DNA of 56,460 bases from Thermoplasmata archaeon. GTDB taxonomy: Archaea; Thermoplasmatota; Thermoplasmata; Thermoplasmatales; GCA-001856825. The position numbers were made by a program, and so were the translations under genes. The stretch is taken from contig JAJZYT010000010.1 of assembly GCA_021797915.1 (NCBI GenBank), forward strand, positions 1 to 56,460. The letters are read 5' to 3'. Under the pieces are notes generated by a model. It was not told the DNA's origin, did not search any database, and saw nothing but the letters and a program-made list of their open reading frames with translations. This document shows, piece after piece, positions 35,508 to 44,692 of this stretch; positions within the stretch are counted from its first letter, which is position 1; every line of letters begins with the position of its first letter.

Positions 35508-37370
35508 ATGAAAAATTCTGTTCTGGAAAATACAGAAGTATTCCCCATCTCGGAGTTAAACAAAATCGAACTAATTGATAACAAAGAACTTCTGGAATTC
35601 GTAACCCATTATGTAGATCTAATGAAGCCTTCATCGGTGTACTTTGTAACTGATTCAAAAGAAGACTATGAACTCATAAGAAAGAAGTCACTGGATAATG
35701 GAGAGGAGAGACAGTTGAAATCTTCCAACCACACCTATCACTTTGACAATTACTATGACCAGGCAAGAGATAAGGAGAATACAAAAGTTCTAACGGTAGG
35801 AGGCGAAAAGTTACCTTTCATAAACACGATGGAAAGAGACTCCGGGATCTCTGAAATAGAGAACCTCATGAAAGGGATAATGAAAGGAAGAACAATGCTT
35901 GTTGGTTTCTTTTCTTTAGGGCCGAAGGATTCCCCCCTTTCAGGGAAAGCAGTTCAGATTACCGATTCATATTATGTGATGCACAGCGAAATGATGCTTT
36001 ACAGGACGGACTACGAATATTTTGTTAAGAATCCAGGTACGGATTTCCTGAGATTTGTGCACAGCCAGGGAGAAGTCGACTCAAGAAAGACTACAAAGAA
36101 CATCAAGAGCAGGAGAGTCTTTTTCGATCTTGAAGGCGAAAGGAGTCTTTCGATAAATACTCAGTACGCAGGGAATACGGTTGGACTCAAGAAGCTTGCA
36201 TTTAGACTAACTATAAGCAAGGCCCTTCGAGAAGGCTGGTTGGCGGAGCACATGTTCCTAATGGGAGTCAACGGCAAAGAGAATAGAGTGACTTATTTCA
36301 CTGGTGCTTTCCCATCGGCTTGTGGCAAAACTTCCACTTGTATGGTCCCGTCTGAGAGGATAGTGGGAGACGACCTCGTTTTCATAAGGATCAAGGAAGG
36401 AAATGCTAGGGGGATAAATCTTGAGAGTGGTGTTTTCGGAATCATTGATGGAGTGAACAGAGAGGATGATAGAACCATCTGGGAAGTTCTTCACAGTAAT
36501 GATGAGGTGATATTCTCAAATGTTCTGATAAATGACGGATCGCCATATTGGAATGGAATGGGTGTCGCAATACCAGATAATGGAGAAAATCATAGCGGAC
36601 CGTGGAAAAAGGGGAACAAAGACTTGGAAAGCAAAGAAATACCGGCATCGCACAAGAATGCGAGATTTACTGTCAAGCTTAGCTCTTTTAAAGGATTGGA
36701 CAAGGGGGCCCTCGAAAACAAAGAGGGTGTGCCTGTTGAAGGTATTATTTTCGGTGGAAGAGATAGCGATACGTGGCCACCGGTCTGCGAGGCTTTATCA
36801 TGGGACCACGGTGTAGTGAACAAGGGGGCCAGCATCGAGTCAGAATCAACTGCTGCTTCAATAGGGAAGATTGGTGTCAGAACTTTCAACGCGATGTCAA
36901 TTATGGAATTTCTATCCGTCGATCTTGGAAAGTACCTGCAGAATTACATCGAGTTTGGTTCCAAGCTGGTTAAGAAACCATTGATCTTTGCAGTGAATTA
37001 TTTCCTCAAGGAGAGAGATACATTTCTCAACGACAAGGTGGACAAGGCGGTTTGGCTGAAGTGGATGGAGAGGAGGGTTCATGGAGAAGTTGAAGCGTTA
37101 TCAACTCCCATTGGATTCATACCAAAATACGAGGATTTGAAACCACTATTCCAAAATATTCTGAACAAAAATTACACTAAAGAGCAGTACGAAAATCAGT
37201 TCAAAATACGGGTAGCGAAATTGATAGAAAAGGACAAGAGGATCAGAGAGGTCTATTCCGGTATGAAAACCACCCCTCCGCAGGTATTCAAAGAGCTCGA
37301 TGATGAAATAACACGTCTGAATAGGGCCAAGCTACAATATGGTGAAGAACTATCGCCATTCAAGCTATAA
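35508..37370 (+). CDS. pckG: GTP-dependent phosphoenolpyruvate carboxykinase
   Basis: Gluconeogenic enzyme converting oxaloacetate and GTP to PEP and CO2. About 620 aa from ATG 35508 (a TTG at 35505 is also in frame). Motifs: GTP-type P-loop FPSACGKTSTCMVPS near residue 270, YAGNTVGLKKLAFRL and WEVLHSNDEVIFSNVLINDG; GGRDSDTWPPV holds the guanine-binding region. Length and motifs match the PckG (GTP) class over the ATP class. It is single with its own AT-rich promoter region (35400-35500). Confidence 0.95.
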   Translation: MKNSVLENTEVFPISELNKIELIDNKELLEFVTHYVDLMKPSSVYFVTDSKEDYELIRKKSLDNGEERQLKSSNHTYHFDNYYDQARDKENTKVLTVGGEKLPFINTMERDSGISEIENLMKGIMKGRTMLVGFFSLGPKDSPLSGKAVQITDSYYVMHSEMMLYRTDYEYFVKNPGTDFLRFVHSQGEVDSRKTTKNIKSRRVFFDLEGERSLSINTQYAGNTVGLKKLAFRLTISKALREGWLAEHMFLMGVNGKENRVTYFTGAFPSACGKTSTCMVPSERIVGDDLVFIRIKEGNARGINLESGVFGIIDGVNREDDRTIWEVLHSNDEVIFSNVLINDGSPYWNGMGVAIPDNGENHSGPWKKGNKDLESKEIPASHKNARFTVKLSSFKGLDKGALENKEGVPVEGIIFGGRDSDTWPPVCEALSWDHGVVNKGASIESESTAASIGKIGVRTFNAMSIMEFLSVDLGKYLQNYIEFGSKLVKKPLIFAVNYFLKERDTFLNDKVDKAVWLKWMERRVHGEVEALSTPIGFIPKYEDLKPLFQNILNKNYTKEQYENQFKIRVAKLIEKDKRIREVYSGMKTTPPQVFKELDDEITRLNRAKLQYGEELSPFKL

Positions 37371-37514
37371 ACAACTGAAAAAGAAGACCTCCTCTCAAAG
37401 AGATTTGTAATTATTCTATATTTTATTCAATAGTGAAGAGAAGACTAACACACTCATTTGCAGCCGAAACTATTTTCAAAATCGAACTACTATGGGAAAA
37501 GAGGTGCCAGGTCG

Positions 37515-38783
37515 ATGGAACGAAACAAATTCATTTTCAAAAAAGTTTCTGGAAACCCTACAGAGATAGGAAAGGAAGTAGGTAAGAATTTCAGCAAGGA
37601 AATCAAGAGAACCTTGGAAAGCTTTAATTTCATTTTCACTCACGACTTTTCAAAAAGCTGGCAATGGCTGAAAGAGTTCTCAAAGGATAACTTCCTCCAC
37701 GTGATTGATGAGCGAATAATGCAGGAAATGGAGGGTATTGTAGATGGATACAACTCAGTCTCGAATACTGAGATAAATTTTGAAGATATATTGGCGCTAA
37801 ATGTGTCGTTCGACGCCGATAGTTTCTTGGCAATGGATAATGCAAGGAACAACGGATCCTGCACTTCGTTTGTGGCCACTGGAGACAATACCGTAAACAG
37901 AGACGTCATACTTGCTCACACTACTTGGTGGAGGTATTTTACCGGTGTCAATTTCAATCTGATGCTGAAAGTTGTCCCAGACGAGGGATACTCTTTCGCA
38001 ATGCAGACAGCACCCGGTCTGGTATTTAGCGGAACTGATTTCTATTACAACGAGAAGGGAATAATGGCCAGTGAGACGACATTGGACGGCATAAATACTT
38101 ACAGTCTGAAAGGTACTCCAATCTTCCAGAGATTGAGATTGGCTATCCAATATGCGGATTCAATTGATTCTTTTTCGAAACACATTATTGATGGTAACAC
38201 CGGAGGATACGCCAACGACTATATTCTGGGAGACGGCAAGAGCAAAGAGATAGGGTTATTGGAAATTGCCACTTTTAATCACGTTCTCATAAAGAAGAAT
38301 AATGGTTTCATTCCGTCCAGTAACTTTGTGCAATTTCCCGAGGTCAGGAAGGAATCCAATATAGTATATGATCAAACGATAAACTCAGACAACAGCAGGT
38401 TGTACAGACTAAACGATCTCATGAAAGACAAAGGCCTTAGTGTTGCCAGTTACAAGGAAATACTTGCTGACCACTTCGATTACGACTCCAAGAAGAATAG
38501 GCCAGGCAAGAACTCAATCTGCGGACATAGGGAGATAGAGCCCAATCTAGATGTGTTTGATAAGAAAGGTCCTTTTTTTCCGTTTGGAGCAATCGACGGG
38601 AAGATAGTCTCCGGAGATGGTGCCTTGAAAGGAGAATCTTACGTCAAGTGGGGTAAGCCCTGTTCAGATGAATTTGACAGCAAGAAATTTCTAGCAAATC
38701 ATCCCGAGTACATATGGACCAAGGACTTTCTCGAAGATGTTCAATCAGGGGAATGGCAGTTCCTGGAGCACGGCTGGCAATAA
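37515..38783 (+). CDS. phospholipase-B-like / C45-type Ntn hydrolase
   Basis: About 422 aa. ATG 37515 is preferred because a GAGGTG Shine-Dalgarno sequence lies 8 bp before it; a TTG at 37458 is also in frame. It matches the N-terminal-nucleophile hydrolase superfamily of phospholipase-B-like and acyl-CoA:6-APA acyltransferase (C45) proteins. The candidate catalytic Cys is in NNGSCTSFVATG, followed by DVILAHTTWWRYF and TAPGLVFSGTDFYY with ASETTLDG. In this family the Cys becomes N-terminal after self-cleavage. No signal peptide. It borders the muropeptide genes, so an amidase on peptide or amino-sugar substrates is a reasonable guess. Confidence 0.72.
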   Translation: MERNKFIFKKVSGNPTEIGKEVGKNFSKEIKRTLESFNFIFTHDFSKSWQWLKEFSKDNFLHVIDERIMQEMEGIVDGYNSVSNTEINFEDILALNVSFDADSFLAMDNARNNGSCTSFVATGDNTVNRDVILAHTTWWRYFTGVNFNLMLKVVPDEGYSFAMQTAPGLVFSGTDFYYNEKGIMASETTLDGINTYSLKGTPIFQRLRLAIQYADSIDSFSKHIIDGNTGGYANDYILGDGKSKEIGLLEIATFNHVLIKKNNGFIPSSNFVQFPEVRKESNIVYDQTINSDNSRLYRLNDLMKDKGLSVASYKEILADHFDYDSKKNRPGKNSICGHREIEPNLDVFDKKGPFFPFGAIDGKIVSGDGALKGESYVKWGKPCSDEFDSKKFLANHPEYIWTKDFLEDVQSGEWQFLEHGWQ

Positions 38784-38810
38784 CAGAGGAGAGTTTTGAA
38801 CATTTCAAGT

Positions 38811-39551
38811 TCAAACTTTTACCACAGTATCTTGGATTCTTCCTCTTTCGATCTCCTCGATATTCACTCCCTTGGGGAAGAATTTCGACTCCTTTAGGCT
38901 GCTTGATATGACTCCGCTCCAGTTGCTTCCACTCAATAGGAACAGTTTTTCGTATTCCGTATAGTCGTTTCCTGGAGCTACATCCGAATGGTATATCACG
39001 TGCGTGGCATTTGTTTCCCTCTCTGTGGCAACTACATAGATGTTTGCCCCTCCTTTTATGTATCCGTTCTCTTTCGATATATCAAGGGCCTCTCTGACTC
39101 TATCTTCTATAGATCCATTCTGGGTCATCAGTAGCTTCAAGAATGTTTCAGTATCGTTCATATTCTTAACTGACCCCAGACCCAGAGTCTTGTTCATCTC
39201 AAACTTGTCAAACCATCCATTATGGGATATGTAAACATCGTATCTTTCGTCCTGCAAATGAAATGGATGCGCATTTAATACGCCCATCCCTTCGCTTGGA
39301 GCTGCCAATCGAACGTGGATGATCGCAACTCCGTTCTCGACTTTTGGGGTTGGCACCCGAAGGGTTAGAGGAGTTCCATAACGTTTCAGTTCTAAACCTT
39401 CTTTATACAAGTTCAGAAGACCCCATCCATCTCTGTGAGAAACTGGTTTTTTCTTGGCAAGGGGATCGTCTTCAGCGACATCAGCCAGAGATCTGAAAAT
39501 AGATTCAAACTCAGGGCTGAATTCTCCCCAAAGTAACACCATCCTACACAT
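38811..39551 (-). CDS. class-II glutamine amidotransferase-like protein
   Basis: A 246-aa Ntn-type amidotransferase domain without synthetase domain. ATG 39551 gives the sequence MCRMVLLWGE, so removing Met exposes Cys2 as nucleophile; a longer start at 39611 would not. Other marks: HVRLAAPSEGMGVLNAHPFH and YISHNGWFDKF. This resembles the YafJ/EgtC branch whose members hydrolyse amides such as gamma-glutamyl bonds. Function here is unknown, but its place in the island hints at stem-peptide amide (for example amidated Glu or DAP) hydrolysis. It is divergent from lysA. Confidence 0.75.
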   Translation of the reverse strand: MCRMVLLWGEFSPEFESIFRSLADVAEDDPLAKKKPVSHRDGWGLLNLYKEGLELKRYGTPLTLRVPTPKVENGVAIIHVRLAAPSEGMGVLNAHPFHLQDERYDVYISHNGWFDKFEMNKTLGLGSVKNMNDTETFLKLLMTQNGSIEDRVREALDISKENGYIKGGANIYVVATERETNATHVIYHSDVAPGNDYTEYEKLFLLSGSNWSGVISSSLKESKFFPKGVNIEEIERGRIQDTVVKV

Positions 39552-39659
39552 AAAGTGGCATAGCAAGTTATGTAAATACCTTTCTTGCGTCACGGCTACC
39601 CAACTCGACAAAAAAGTCTACAAGGAATACCTAAAATAATAATAGTTAATCATTACCTT

Positions 39660-40922
39660 GTGAATTATCTAAATTTTTTCGAAGTAAATGACAATTCCTT
39701 GTACTTGGACAATAGGAATCTGCCCGACCTAGCCAAGAAATATGGTACACCTATCATAGTCTATTCAAAGAGAAAAATAGTCGAAAATGTACAAAAGATT
39801 TTGACTGCGTTTGGAGCCGACACCATATCAATACACTTTTCAGTAAAGTCGAATTACAATCCTACGATTTTGAGAATTCTCAAGGAATTAGAGGTAGGTA
39901 TAGATGCGGCTAATCTTAACGAGGTTGAACTTGCCATAAAGGTTGGTATCTCCCCAGAAAAAATAATAGCAACTCCAAACAATCTTTCTAAGAAAGAACT
40001 CGAAGCAATTTCAGAGAAAGGAGTGAAGATAAACTTCGATGACATCAATCAAATGAAACTTATCAAAGATCACCTACCGAAAGTCGTATCGTACAGAATA
40101 AATCCAGGGATAGGAAAAGGAGAATTTGAAGGAATAGTGACGGGGGGGAAAGGGAGCAAATTCGGAATGCCTGCAGACGCAGCCGTTGAAGCCTACAGAG
40201 CTGCAAAGGATAATGGATGCAAGGAATTTGGAATTCACATGATGACGGGGTCGAATGTTCTCGATCCATCATTTTTCAAGGAGTCTTCAAAGTTGTTCTT
40301 TTCAATAGCAGAAAGGATTTCAAAAGATGTGGGAATAGAATTTGAATTTCTGGATCTCGGTGGGAGCTTGGGGGTTCCATACCGTCAGAACGAAGAAGAA
40401 CTCGATATAAAGGCGGTTGCAAAGAATATCCTTACCAATTTCCAGGAAAGTCAATCCAGGGGATTCTTCAAACAAAGCAGGCTGATAGTAGAACCAGGTC
40501 GTTTCATAATTGCAAATGCAGCTGTGCTCCTTTCAACAGTAACGAATATCAAAGAATATGACGAGATCATAGTGGGCACCGATGCAAGTATGAACTCCCT
40601 TCTTCGGATACCTTTGTACGGAGCCGTACACCCGTTAATCGTCGCCAATAGGGCAACGGAAGACTTGGTGGAAACGGGAAAAGTAACTGGACAAGTTTGT
40701 GAGAACACTGACGTGATGTTCAAGTCAATCCAACTCCCAAGAGTAAAGGTTGGAGACACTATTGCGATTTTGAATGCCGGAGCATATGTGATGTCTATGT
40801 CATCAAACTATAATTTGTTGAAACGACCAACTGAATTGTTGCTTGATGGTCAGAAGGAGACAATAATAAAGAGAGAAGAAACTTTAGATGATATGCTTGT
40901 CACTTTTGTAATTCCACCTTGA
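39660..40922 (+). CDS. lysA: diaminopimelate decarboxylase
   Basis: PLP-dependent fold-type III decarboxylase (420 aa from GTG 39660; a TTG at 39585 would add 25 residues with no family resemblance). PLP lysine: IHFSVKSNYNPT. Later marks: INPGIGKGEFEGIVTGGKGS, SKFGMPADAA, LDLGGSLGVPY, the substrate Arg in VEPGRFI, the catalytic Cys-Glu in GQVCENTD, and GAYVMSMSSNYN. These are LysA hallmarks and convert meso-DAP to L-lysine. No other DAP-pathway genes lie nearby. In this location it would act on DAP released from bacterial cell-wall peptides. AT-rich box near 39631-39640 fits a leaderless start. Confidence 0.85.
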   Translation: MNYLNFFEVNDNSLYLDNRNLPDLAKKYGTPIIVYSKRKIVENVQKILTAFGADTISIHFSVKSNYNPTILRILKELEVGIDAANLNEVELAIKVGISPEKIIATPNNLSKKELEAISEKGVKINFDDINQMKLIKDHLPKVVSYRINPGIGKGEFEGIVTGGKGSKFGMPADAAVEAYRAAKDNGCKEFGIHMMTGSNVLDPSFFKESSKLFFSIAERISKDVGIEFEFLDLGGSLGVPYRQNEEELDIKAVAKNILTNFQESQSRGFFKQSRLIVEPGRFIIANAAVLLSTVTNIKEYDEIIVGTDASMNSLLRIPLYGAVHPLIVANRATEDLVETGKVTGQVCENTDVMFKSIQLPRVKVGDTIAILNAGAYVMSMSSNYNLLKRPTELLLDGQKETIIKREETLDDMLVTFVIPP

Positions 40923-40947
40923 GCGTCTCCTCCATCCATTCACATCT

Positions 40948-42054
40948 TTAGTTACCTCGTCCATTTTTTCTATTTTTTTCGATCTTATGAATCATTTCCG
41001 TGAGAGTATCGTCAAGCACGTTGCGTGCATCTTTTCCCTTTTTCTCAGTGTTGTTCAACATTATGCTGAAGGTTACATTCAGTTTTTTTATGAACCCGCT
41101 AATGGTTGCTACACCTGTGAGAGAACCAGTCTTGGCTTTGATACCATAATCACTGAACTCATCTAGTCTTTTCTTAAGCGTTCCGTCGCCGGGAGAAGCC
41201 ATATGTTCTATGAACTTTCCGTTTTCAATCGAGAGAGCTTTTCTGAGAAGATCGGAAATGAAGGAAGGAGTCAGCTTGTTAAAGGAGGAGAGACCAGACC
41301 CATCAACTATCGTCAAATTCGGTTTCAACAGGTTCATCCTCTCCAATGTATTCCTCGTCACAGATGAACCACCCCTCCAACTTCCCAGTTGACCGACCTT
41401 GTAGTGGTGAACGAATTTGAACAAAACGTCTGCAGAAAAATTACAACTAATTGGTTCCAAATGTTCCAGTATATCTCCGACCTTTTCTTTGTGGGTATAG
41501 ACCAATTTTCCATCATTAGAATCTGTGAAGTCGAACAGGGGGAATATGTCCCGTTCACCCTTCGAAACAAGTGTTCTGGAGAGGGTGTCATATGGACGAA
41601 TGTCTGTTATCTTTCTTCCAGAGTGAGGTTCAACTCCGTTAATGCCATTTTCAGTTTCACTTCTCGGTATGCAGTTTTCATTTAATGAGAAAGAGGTAAT
41701 CCTAGACTGATAGCACTCTCTCTGATCCTCTGAGGGCCATCCAGGGGCATAATAGTCCTCGTCAAAACTCCTGTTGAACAGGACACGCTTAATCTTGTAG
41801 TCTTTCAGTCTCTCAATTATTCTCTCTATTTCTCCGATCCTAAGTAAAGGTGTGGGTCCGCCAGTTATTATCAAGTCATTTTCTGAAACTCTAAAATAAG
41901 TCTTTATCTCAAAATCGTCGCCAAGGATTACCGAGCTAACAAATCCAGTCACTATCTTCATGTTTGAAGCGGGTATCATAGCTCGGTGAGGTGATGCAGA
42001 GTACAGGAGGCTCCCTCTCTTGTCCTTGAATACGTACGAAAGTATTTCACTCAT
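40948..42054 (-). CDS. D-Ala-D-Ala carboxypeptidase, PBP4/DacB (S13) type, cytoplasmic
   Basis: A 368-aa serine peptidase of the S13 family. The three penicillin-binding motifs are present: SxxK at Ser30-Lys33 (PASNMK), SxN in PISCNFSADV, and KTG in IKAKTGSLTGVATISGF; DGSGLSSFNKLTP is also typical. There is no signal peptide or membrane anchor, unlike bacterial DacB, so it should work on internalised peptides. The N terminus starts only 10 residues before the beta sheet that precedes SxxK; the large insert domain of classical DacB is shortened. Confidence 0.88.
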   Translation of the reverse strand: MSEILSYVFKDKRGSLLYSASPHRAMIPASNMKIVTGFVSSVILGDDFEIKTYFRVSENDLIITGGPTPLLRIGEIERIIERLKDYKIKRVLFNRSFDEDYYAPGWPSEDQRECYQSRITSFSLNENCIPRSETENGINGVEPHSGRKITDIRPYDTLSRTLVSKGERDIFPLFDFTDSNDGKLVYTHKEKVGDILEHLEPISCNFSADVLFKFVHHYKVGQLGSWRGGSSVTRNTLERMNLLKPNLTIVDGSGLSSFNKLTPSFISDLLRKALSIENGKFIEHMASPGDGTLKKRLDEFSDYGIKAKTGSLTGVATISGFIKKLNVTFSIMLNNTEKKGKDARNVLDDTLTEMIHKIEKNRKNGRGN

Positions 42055-42101
42055 TTTAAAACCGATACGGTGGAGATTAATATCTCTTCTTGAGCAATGG
42101 C

Positions 42102-43166
42102 TTAGAATCCTTTTATCAGATTCACTCCGAGACCAGGTCCATCCTGGAGGTAGTTCTTTCCGTTCTTAAAGACGAGTCCACCGGTGACGATGTCCTCCTT
42201 GAGGCTCGAAAATCCATCCAGATCAGTGTACTTGACTGCAGGGTACGAAAGGCCGATGTGTAATCCAGCGGTGTTGGCAAGTCTAGTCTCTACCATACAC
42301 CCAATCATAACCGGAATTCTGAAAGACTGACACGTCTTTATGATGGCAATTCCGTCAGTTATGCCCCCGGATTTCATGAGCTTCAAATTGATCATGTCAG
42401 CTGCTTCGTTCTGTATAACTCTGACTGCATCCTGTGGGGATTTGACTGCTTCGTCCGCCATCACGGGTATCGTCGTATGGTCCTTCACGAATCTGAGCGC
42501 CTTCACATCATCTGCCGGAACTGGTTGCTCTAGGAATTCGATATTGAATCTCGATATCTTTTCTGAGAGTGCAATCGCCTTCTTTGCAGTGTAAGATTGA
42601 TTGAAGTCAACATATAACTGCTTGTCGTCGCCTATTGTCTTCCTCACTTTTTCCACTCTTGAATAGTCTTTCTCGATTCCAGAACCAAGTTTGATCTTGA
42701 AAACTGTAACTCCCTCATTCAATAGCTCAACTGCCTGGTTTGCTGCAATTTCAGGCTCCACAAGATCAACGGTGTAGCTTGTCTCAGCATCAGGTCTGTA
42801 GTTTCCCAGGATGGAGTGAATCGGTAGATTAGCTTTTTTACCAATAATGTCCCAGATAGCCATATCGACTGCAGCCCTGCTTGATTTGGAATCTCTGGCC
42901 AGAGAAATCATTTTTTCGTTAGTTCTCTCAGGGCTGATGTCGAGGCCTATCAGTTTCTTTGAGAAAATGTTCAGTTCATTTTCGACTGAACCCATAGAAT
43001 CACCCATTATGTGCGGAGTTGGTACAGCTTCGCCAATGCCTTCGTATCCATCCTTTGTCTTGACTCTTACGATATATCCTTCATAAACATCCGTACTTCC
43101 AATAGCAATGACGAAGGGTTTTTTCATCGCTATCTCGATCTTCTTGTATTCAATTGAGGAGATCAT
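42102..43166 (-). CDS. L-Ala-D/L-Glu epimerase (dipeptide epimerase, enolase superfamily)
   Basis: A 354-aa enzyme from ATG 43166 (43202 is an alternative start). It carries the enolase-superfamily AEE pattern: catalytic KxK in TVFKIKLGSG, metal ligands in YVDFNQSY, EFLEQPVP and VMADEAVKS, the second base in MINLKLMKSGGIT, and the DLDG motif that binds the dipeptide amino group. Substrate residue SYTVDL precedes the base. It would invert the Glu centre of L-Ala-D-Glu from peptidoglycan stems. In the same superfamily but distinct from the N-acylamino-acid racemase at 2054-3139, which lacks the DxD motif. Confidence 0.88.
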   Translation of the reverse strand: MISSIEYKKIEIAMKKPFVIAIGSTDVYEGYIVRVKTKDGYEGIGEAVPTPHIMGDSMGSVENELNIFSKKLIGLDISPERTNEKMISLARDSKSSRAAVDMAIWDIIGKKANLPIHSILGNYRPDAETSYTVDLVEPEIAANQAVELLNEGVTVFKIKLGSGIEKDYSRVEKVRKTIGDDKQLYVDFNQSYTAKKAIALSEKISRFNIEFLEQPVPADDVKALRFVKDHTTIPVMADEAVKSPQDAVRVIQNEAADMINLKLMKSGGITDGIAIIKTCQSFRIPVMIGCMVETRLANTAGLHIGLSYPAVKYTDLDGFSSLKEDIVTGGLVFKNGKNYLQDGPGLGVNLIKGF

Positions 43167-43220
43167 GCTCAGGAATGCTTTCCGGATAATTAAGTTCAGC
43201 ATAGAGAATTTGATTTTACT

Positions 43221-43235
43221 ATTAAATTAAATAAC
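43221..43235 (+). promoter_or_regulatory. Divergent promoter region for nagZ and the epimerase
   Basis: The 87-bp space between the two start codons contains one dominant AT run, ATTAAATTAAATAAC. It is centred about 27 bp before ATG 43254 on the plus strand, which supports that start. A minus-strand promoter for the epimerase could use overlapping sequence. Confidence 0.5.
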
Positions 43236-43253
43236 AGTACCGAATGTTTGATT

Positions 43254-44660
43254 ATGAGGACAGGCTTGTTCTTGCAGACTGGTATATATGGGATGGACAG
43301 GGTCCGTTCGAGGAATATTATCAACAAGATCAAACCCGGCTCGATAATCTTGATGGGAAGAGACTTCACGGGATTAGATTCAATAAGAGAGCTAATCAAA
43401 TGGATTTTTGAGATATATGACAAAGAATTAAAAATTGCGAGACCTTTGATCGCAATCGATCAAGAGGGTGGGAATGTTGTCAGAATTCGAGATCTGGATT
43501 ATTTGCCAAGTAACTACGCACTCGGAGTTTTGGGCAGTAAAGCCGTTTCCAGATACTCAGGCATGCTAACCGGTTACCAATTATATTCACTCGGGATTGA
43601 ATGGAATCTCGCACCTGTTCTAGATACATTTTCCAATCCCGACAATCCTATAGTGATGGAGAGATCATTCGGATCAGATCCTGATTTAGTTTCCGACTTA
43701 GGAGATAGCTACATAGAGGGAATTCAGTCTGCTGGTGTTTCAGCCACTGCGAAACACTTTCCAGGCCACGGATTTGTAAAAGAAGATTCACACCTTAAGC
43801 TGCCAGTAGACTCGAGAGATGAGGAGTCTGTCATGGAAAGCAGCAAACCATTTTCGAGAGCAATTCGTGCAGGAGTGAAGAGCATTATGGTGTCCCACGT
43901 TAAGTTTGATAAACTAGATTCAGATTTTCCTGCCTCGCTCTCTAAAAACATAATCAGCCGTCTTAGAAACGACCTGAATTTTAAAAGTGTCATAATCACA
44001 GATTCATTGGATATGAAAGCAATAACGTCCAACTATTCCGCATCAGAGTTTACAAAACTGGCATATAGTGCAGGGGCAGACATTCTCGAGTGCGTTGATC
44101 CAGAATTGGCCCTAGAAGTGTACGATTCCCTAGAAAGTGTTGCCAGGGAAGGCGCACAAGATAGGTCCAGAAGAATTGAAAATCTGAGGTCTCATGCTGT
44201 TGGAACTTTTAAACCTCCAAGTGAGATTATGAACTGGATCTCAGTCCAAGCTGTGAGATGGTTAAGAAAGAAGAATTTGAGGGCAGACAGTAGACTTGCA
44301 ATAGTTCCACTGAGATCAAGCGGTGACGTTAAAGAGTGGCCCTACAACATGTATAACAACATGTGCAATCATTTGACGAGCTTGGGAATTGAGTGTCACG
44401 TCAAGTATATCGATGACGAATGGAATTTTTCGAACGAAGAAATAATATTCTTTGGAAAGAACCTCCATCTAAATGGTAATTGGAAGAGAATTAACCAATT
44501 AGCAAAAAACAACAACTGCTGCTTTGTCTCTGTTGGCATTCCTAACGATAGGGAACTAATTGATACTCAGGTGGGGTACATTGCCTCATATAGTGAAAAA
44601 TATGAAAGTATCATTACTGCAGTCTACTCCATACTTGGTCTGTATGAGCCCCCCATGTGA
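43254..44660 (+). CDS. nagZ: beta-N-acetylglucosaminidase NagZ (GH3), two-domain form
   Basis: GH3 family enzyme (468 aa) removing terminal GlcNAc from muropeptides. The first domain has LIAIDQEGGNVVRI, the His-Asp dyad region AKHFPGHGFVKEDSH and the nucleophile Asp in IITDSLDMKAITS. The second, C-terminal alpha/beta domain (about residues 340-468) matches the layout of the Bacillus YbbD enzyme, and the single-domain E. coli NagZ lacks it. No signal peptide, so cytoplasmic. A TTG at 43248 would add two residues. Confidence 0.93.
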   Translation: MRTGLFLQTGIYGMDRVRSRNIINKIKPGSIILMGRDFTGLDSIRELIKWIFEIYDKELKIARPLIAIDQEGGNVVRIRDLDYLPSNYALGVLGSKAVSRYSGMLTGYQLYSLGIEWNLAPVLDTFSNPDNPIVMERSFGSDPDLVSDLGDSYIEGIQSAGVSATAKHFPGHGFVKEDSHLKLPVDSRDEESVMESSKPFSRAIRAGVKSIMVSHVKFDKLDSDFPASLSKNIISRLRNDLNFKSVIITDSLDMKAITSNYSASEFTKLAYSAGADILECVDPELALEVYDSLESVAREGAQDRSRRIENLRSHAVGTFKPPSEIMNWISVQAVRWLRKKNLRADSRLAIVPLRSSGDVKEWPYNMYNNMCNHLTSLGIECHVKYIDDEWNFSNEEIIFFGKNLHLNGNWKRINQLAKNNNCCFVSVGIPNDRELIDTQVGYIASYSEKYESIITAVYSILGLYEPPM

Positions 44661-44692
44661 ATGGAAAGGTAAGAATGGTTAATCGCACATGA

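Noticed and set aside
39585-39659. N-terminal extension of lysA from the TTG at 39585
   Set aside because: The extra residues do not resemble LysA, and GTG 39660 gives the family's usual N terminus.
42102-43202. Annotating this gene as another o-succinylbenzoate synthase
   Set aside because: The DLDG motif and the INLKLMKSGGI pattern indicate the dipeptide epimerase group.
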